Of a DNA stretch of 64,000 bases, positions 61,512-64,000 are shown one piece after another. Under the pieces are notes generated by a model. That model ran no database searches. It saw nothing but the letters and a program-made list of their open reading frames with translations, and had not been told where the DNA came from. Position numbers and translations under genes: made by a program. Each line of letters opens with the position of its first letter. The first letter of the stretch is position 1. Source of the DNA: JAHEEL01 sp963715255 (GTDB lineage: Bacteria; Actinomycetota; Acidimicrobiia; Spongiisociales; UBA5794); NCBI GenBank assembly GCA_963715255.1, contig CAVQRN010000003.1, forward strand, positions 239,203 to 303,202, given 5' to 3'.

Positions 61512-62687
61512 TCAGCTCCATTGTTCGAGTACGTCGATGCCCGGCAGGGTCTTTCCTTCGAGCATCTGTAGTCCGGCGCCGCCCCCGCTCGAGACGAACG
61601 ACACGTCGTGGTCTCTTCCGAGGAGGCGCAACGCAGCCACCGAGTCTCCGCCGCCTACGACGGTGTAGCCGTTCGACGATGCGACCGCTGCCGCCACGCC
61701 GGCCGTGCCGGATCGGAAGGCTTCCCACTCGAAGACACCCATCGGGCCGTTCCAGAAGACGCTCGCAGCCTCTTCGATGACGCCGCCGAAACGGAGCACC
61801 GTCTCCGGTCCAATGTCGAGGCCCATCATGCCGTCGGGAATCGCCGTTCCCGACACGATCCGATGGGCTGCGTCCTCAGCGAATCGATCGGCCACGATCA
61901 GGTCGTCGGGAAGGACGATCTTCGACCCTCCCGGCCCATCGAGTACGGCCTTGACCTCTTCGATCATCGACTCCTCGACGAGGGAGTCTCCGACGGTATA
62001 GCCGCCCGCCTTCAGCAGGGTGAAGCACATCCCCCCGCCGACGAGCATGAGATCGACGGTCGGCAGGAGGTGTTTGATGACCTCCAACTTGTCCGACACC
62101 TTCGCACCGCCGAGTACGACCACATAGGGCCGGTCCGGTTCACCGAGGAGCCGGGCAAATGCCTCGATTTCTGCCTCGAGGAGACGACCGGCAGCACTGG
62201 GCAACCGTTCGGCGACCCCGACATTCGAGGCGTGGGCGCGGTGTGCCGTGCCGAACGCGTCGTTGACGAAGACGTCGGCGAGCGCGGCAAGGCCGTCGGC
62301 GACCTCGGGGGTGTTCTTGGACTCCCCCGGTTCGAACCTCGTGTTCTCCAATACGACGACCGACCCGGTCGGCGCCGTCGTGATCGCCAGCGCAGCATCG
62401 GCGCCGATGACCGTCGGTGCTTGAACGGTCGGGAAGCCACCCAACTCGCTCAGTCGTTCCGTCACCGGTCGCATGCTGAACATCGGATCGACACCTTCCG
62501 GCCGACCGAGATGGCTGGCGACAATGACGGCGGCTCCTCGATCGAGAAGTTCCCTGATCGTCGGAAGGCTCGCCGTGATCCGGAAGTCGTCAGCGACGGC
62601 GCCCCCGTCGAGCGGGACGTTGAGGTCCGCTCGGACGAGGACGCGTCGCCCTTCGACGTCGAGCGTGTCGAGGGTCGGCAGGGTCAC
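61512..62687 (-). CDS. pgk: Phosphoglycerate kinase
   Basis: This enzyme transfers phosphate from 1,3-bisphosphoglycerate to ADP. The two-domain protein (391 residues) has RRVLVRADLNVPLDGG, IVASHLGRPEG, and VLENTRFEPGESKN in the first half. The nucleotide half has VVLGGAKVSDKLEVIKHLLP, FWNGPMGVFEWEAFRSGT and VVGGGDSVAALRLLG with SFVSSGGGAGLQML. The GTG start lies one base after the gap stop. Confidence 0.97.
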   Translation of the reverse strand: MTLPTLDTLDVEGRRVLVRADLNVPLDGGAVADDFRITASLPTIRELLDRGAAVIVASHLGRPEGVDPMFSMRPVTERLSELGGFPTVQAPTVIGADAALAITTAPTGSVVVLENTRFEPGESKNTPEVADGLAALADVFVNDAFGTAHRAHASNVGVAERLPSAAGRLLEAEIEAFARLLGEPDRPYVVVLGGAKVSDKLEVIKHLLPTVDLMLVGGGMCFTLLKAGGYTVGDSLVEESMIEEVKAVLDGPGGSKIVLPDDLIVADRFAEDAAHRIVSGTAIPDGMMGLDIGPETVLRFGGVIEEAASVFWNGPMGVFEWEAFRSGTAGVAAAVASSNGYTVVGGGDSVAALRLLGRDHDVSFVSSGGGAGLQMLEGKTLPGIDVLEQWS

Positions 62688-62688
62688 G

Positions 62689-63776
62689 TCAGGTCAGTTT
62701 GCGAACGAGATCGACGAGTCGCGTCGAGTAGCCCATCTCGTTGTCATACCAGCCGAACACCTTCACCATGCTGTCATCAGACACCATGGTTGACAGGGCA
62801 TCGAAGATGACCGAGTGCGGATCTCCGACGATGTCGCTGGAGACCAGGGGCTCTTCGCTGTACTTGAGGATCCCTTTGAGCGGACCCTCGGCCGCAGTCT
62901 TGAACGCTGCGTTCACCTTCTCCACGGTGACATCGTCGGCACCAACGGACACGACGAGGTCCGTGATCGATCCATCGGGGACCGGAACACGCAGTGCGGT
63001 GCCTTTCAGCTTCCCCGCCATCTCCGGCATCACCTTGCCGACAGCGCTGGCAGCGCCCGTCGACGCGGGAATGATGTTGACGGCGGCGGCGCGTGCACGG
63101 CGCGGATCCTTGTGGACGAGATCGAGGATGCTCTGGTCGTTCGTATAGGCGTGCACGGTGGTGAACATGCCCTCGTCAACCTGGAAATTGTCGTTGAGCA
63201 CCTTGACCATCGGGGCCAGGCAGTTGGTCGTGCAAGAGGCGTTCGAGATGATCCTGTGTTTCGCCGGATCGAGACCTTCGTCGTTGACACCGAGGACTAC
63301 CGAATAGTCGGGGTCGCTCATCGGGGCGGAGACGATGACCCACTTGGCTCCGGCCTCGAGGTGCTTCGAAGCGCTCTCATGGGTGCGGAAGATGCCGGTC
63401 GCTTCGATGACGACGTCGACGCCGAGTTCATCCCAAGGGAGAGCGGCGGGATCGCGCTCCGAATAGACCTTGATACGGTCGCCGTCGACGATCAGTTCGC
63501 CGCCATCGAGAACGACGGAACCCTGGTACGCACCGTGCACAGAGTCGTGCTTCAGGAGATGGGCAAGCATCTCCGGGTCGGTCAGGTCATTGATCGCGAC
63601 GATGTCGATACCGAGAACGTCCTGCTTCAGCCTCGACAGGGTCGACGCAATAGCGGCCGTGTCCGAGAGTTCGCGCTCGACACCGTTTCTTTGAGATTTG
63701 CGAAGATGTCTCCGCCCTTGGATACGCGGAGGAAGTTCCGGCCGATCCGACCGAAACCGTTGATGGCTACTCGCAT
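62689..63776 (-). CDS. gap: Glyceraldehyde-3-phosphate dehydrogenase (frameshifted, N-terminal insertion)
   Basis: The glycolytic NAD enzyme opens MRVAINGFGRIGRNFLR (NAD-binding glycine motif). After a shift near 63690 it continues with GIDIVAINDLTDPEMLAHLLKHDS. The catalytic Cys is in IISNASCTTNCLAPMVKVL and the His follows in MFTTVHAYTNDQSILDL. Other motifs are AAAVNIIPASTGAASAVGKVMPEM and the C-terminal SMVKVFGWYDNEMGYSTRLVDL. Compared with the usual 335 residues this is about 361, with an extra segment of about 25 residues between the first beta-alpha unit and the VAIND strand. The start follows AGGGAAA. The shift may be a base error. Confidence 0.93.
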
Positions 63777-63800
63777 GATGATTTCCCTAGCGATAGGCGG

Positions 63801-64000
63801 TTATGTCTGAACGAGTCCCCGGAGAACGGCGCCGAGCCGTATCGGGTCGTGGCACGGACGCTCGGCGGTTTCGTCGAGCAGGTCCGCGGTCACGAGATCC
63901 GCACCGTAGGTTGCGGCGGCCTCTGCGTCGATCCCGACCACCTCGAGCGGCGGGTCGACGAACACCGGGGAGTCGGACGCGACGATAGCACTGGGTGGGC
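63801..64000 (-). CDS. Probable YvcK-like protein, C-terminal end
   Basis: A frame runs into the window edge and ends VLRGLVQT. The visible part includes AIVASDSPVFVDPPLEVVGIDAEAAATYGADLVTADLLDE and CHDPIRLGAVL. This pattern (a modified strand-helix ending with ADLLDE....HDP.+L...L) matches the last residues of YvcK/CofD-type proteins, which in actinobacteria precede whiA and gap. It stops 25 bases before gap. Only about 66 residues are seen, so the identity is tentative, and whiA does not intervene. Confidence 0.6.
   Translation of the reverse strand, partial: PPSAIVASDSPVFVDPPLEVVGIDAEAAATYGADLVTADLLDETAERPCHDPIRLGAVLRGLVQT

Overview
The window is high-GC actinobacterial DNA carrying a complete Pup-proteasome locus. 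The Pup system, DivIVA, the DUF4193 zinc protein and the gene order from the HAD phosphatase to der all point to Actinomycetota. I infer a deep-branching lineage such as Acidimicrobiia, but no rRNA or other decisive marker is present. Almost everything beyond 6.4 kb is tightly packed housekeeping DNA, mostly on the minus strand, with many 4-base ATGA-type stop/start overlaps.

Layout. 1-6.4 kb: accessory DNA (tiny membrane or hypothetical genes, a secreted protein, a large broken exported protein with pullulanase-associated and PKD modules, and a tyrosine integrase), ending at tRNA-Pro(GGG). 6.6-11.9 kb: an acidic DxDGDG-repeat protein, an acyl-CoA carboxylase beta subunit with a coupled 51-aa membrane protein, der, and a radical-SAM/DUF512 protein; ispH faces the other way. 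13-25.8 kb: a block largely collinear with M. tuberculosis Rv1692-Rv1713, read here as HAD, 58-aa protein, tlyA, nadK, recN, pyrG, NUDIX, xerD, DksA-like, HD, scpA, scpB, rluB, aroA, cmk, followed by a GNAT protein and a DUF222/HNH (REP13E12-like) gene. 27-30.8 kb: DUF4193, siderophore-interacting flavoprotein, haem-binding protein, lipid kinase. 30.8-42.4 kb: helicase, zinc-ribbon protein, pafC, pafB, pafA, prcA, prcB, pup, dop and the proteasomal ATPase, i.e. the whole Pup tagging, detagging and degradation pathway. 42.5-50.9 kb: ferredoxin, TrmI, four overlapping or closely spaced small genes (three clearly membrane), MFS transporter, OmpA-like protein, DivIVA, ceramidase-like membrane protein, threonine dehydratase, lipoprotein. 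51-64 kb: thiI, a Rieske remnant, tRNA-Leu(GAG), a five-gene oligopeptide ABC transporter, secG, gpmA, tpiA, pgk, gap and the end of a probable yvcK gene.

About fifteen genes, including essential or highly conserved ones (cmk, gap, pafA, tlyA, thiI, helicase), each need one or more single-base shifts to read through. The cases I worked out lie at or beside short homopolymers. This is most simply explained by residual assembly indels, so these genes are annotated across the shifts. The secreted protein at 2.1-4.9 kb has at least four shifts and may be truly decayed.

No CRISPR array, rRNA or obvious restriction/defence system was seen. The most interesting unexplained structure is the chain of miniproteins upstream of trmI and the proteasome ATPase, including a 33-residue protein resembling the Prli42/DUF4044 type.
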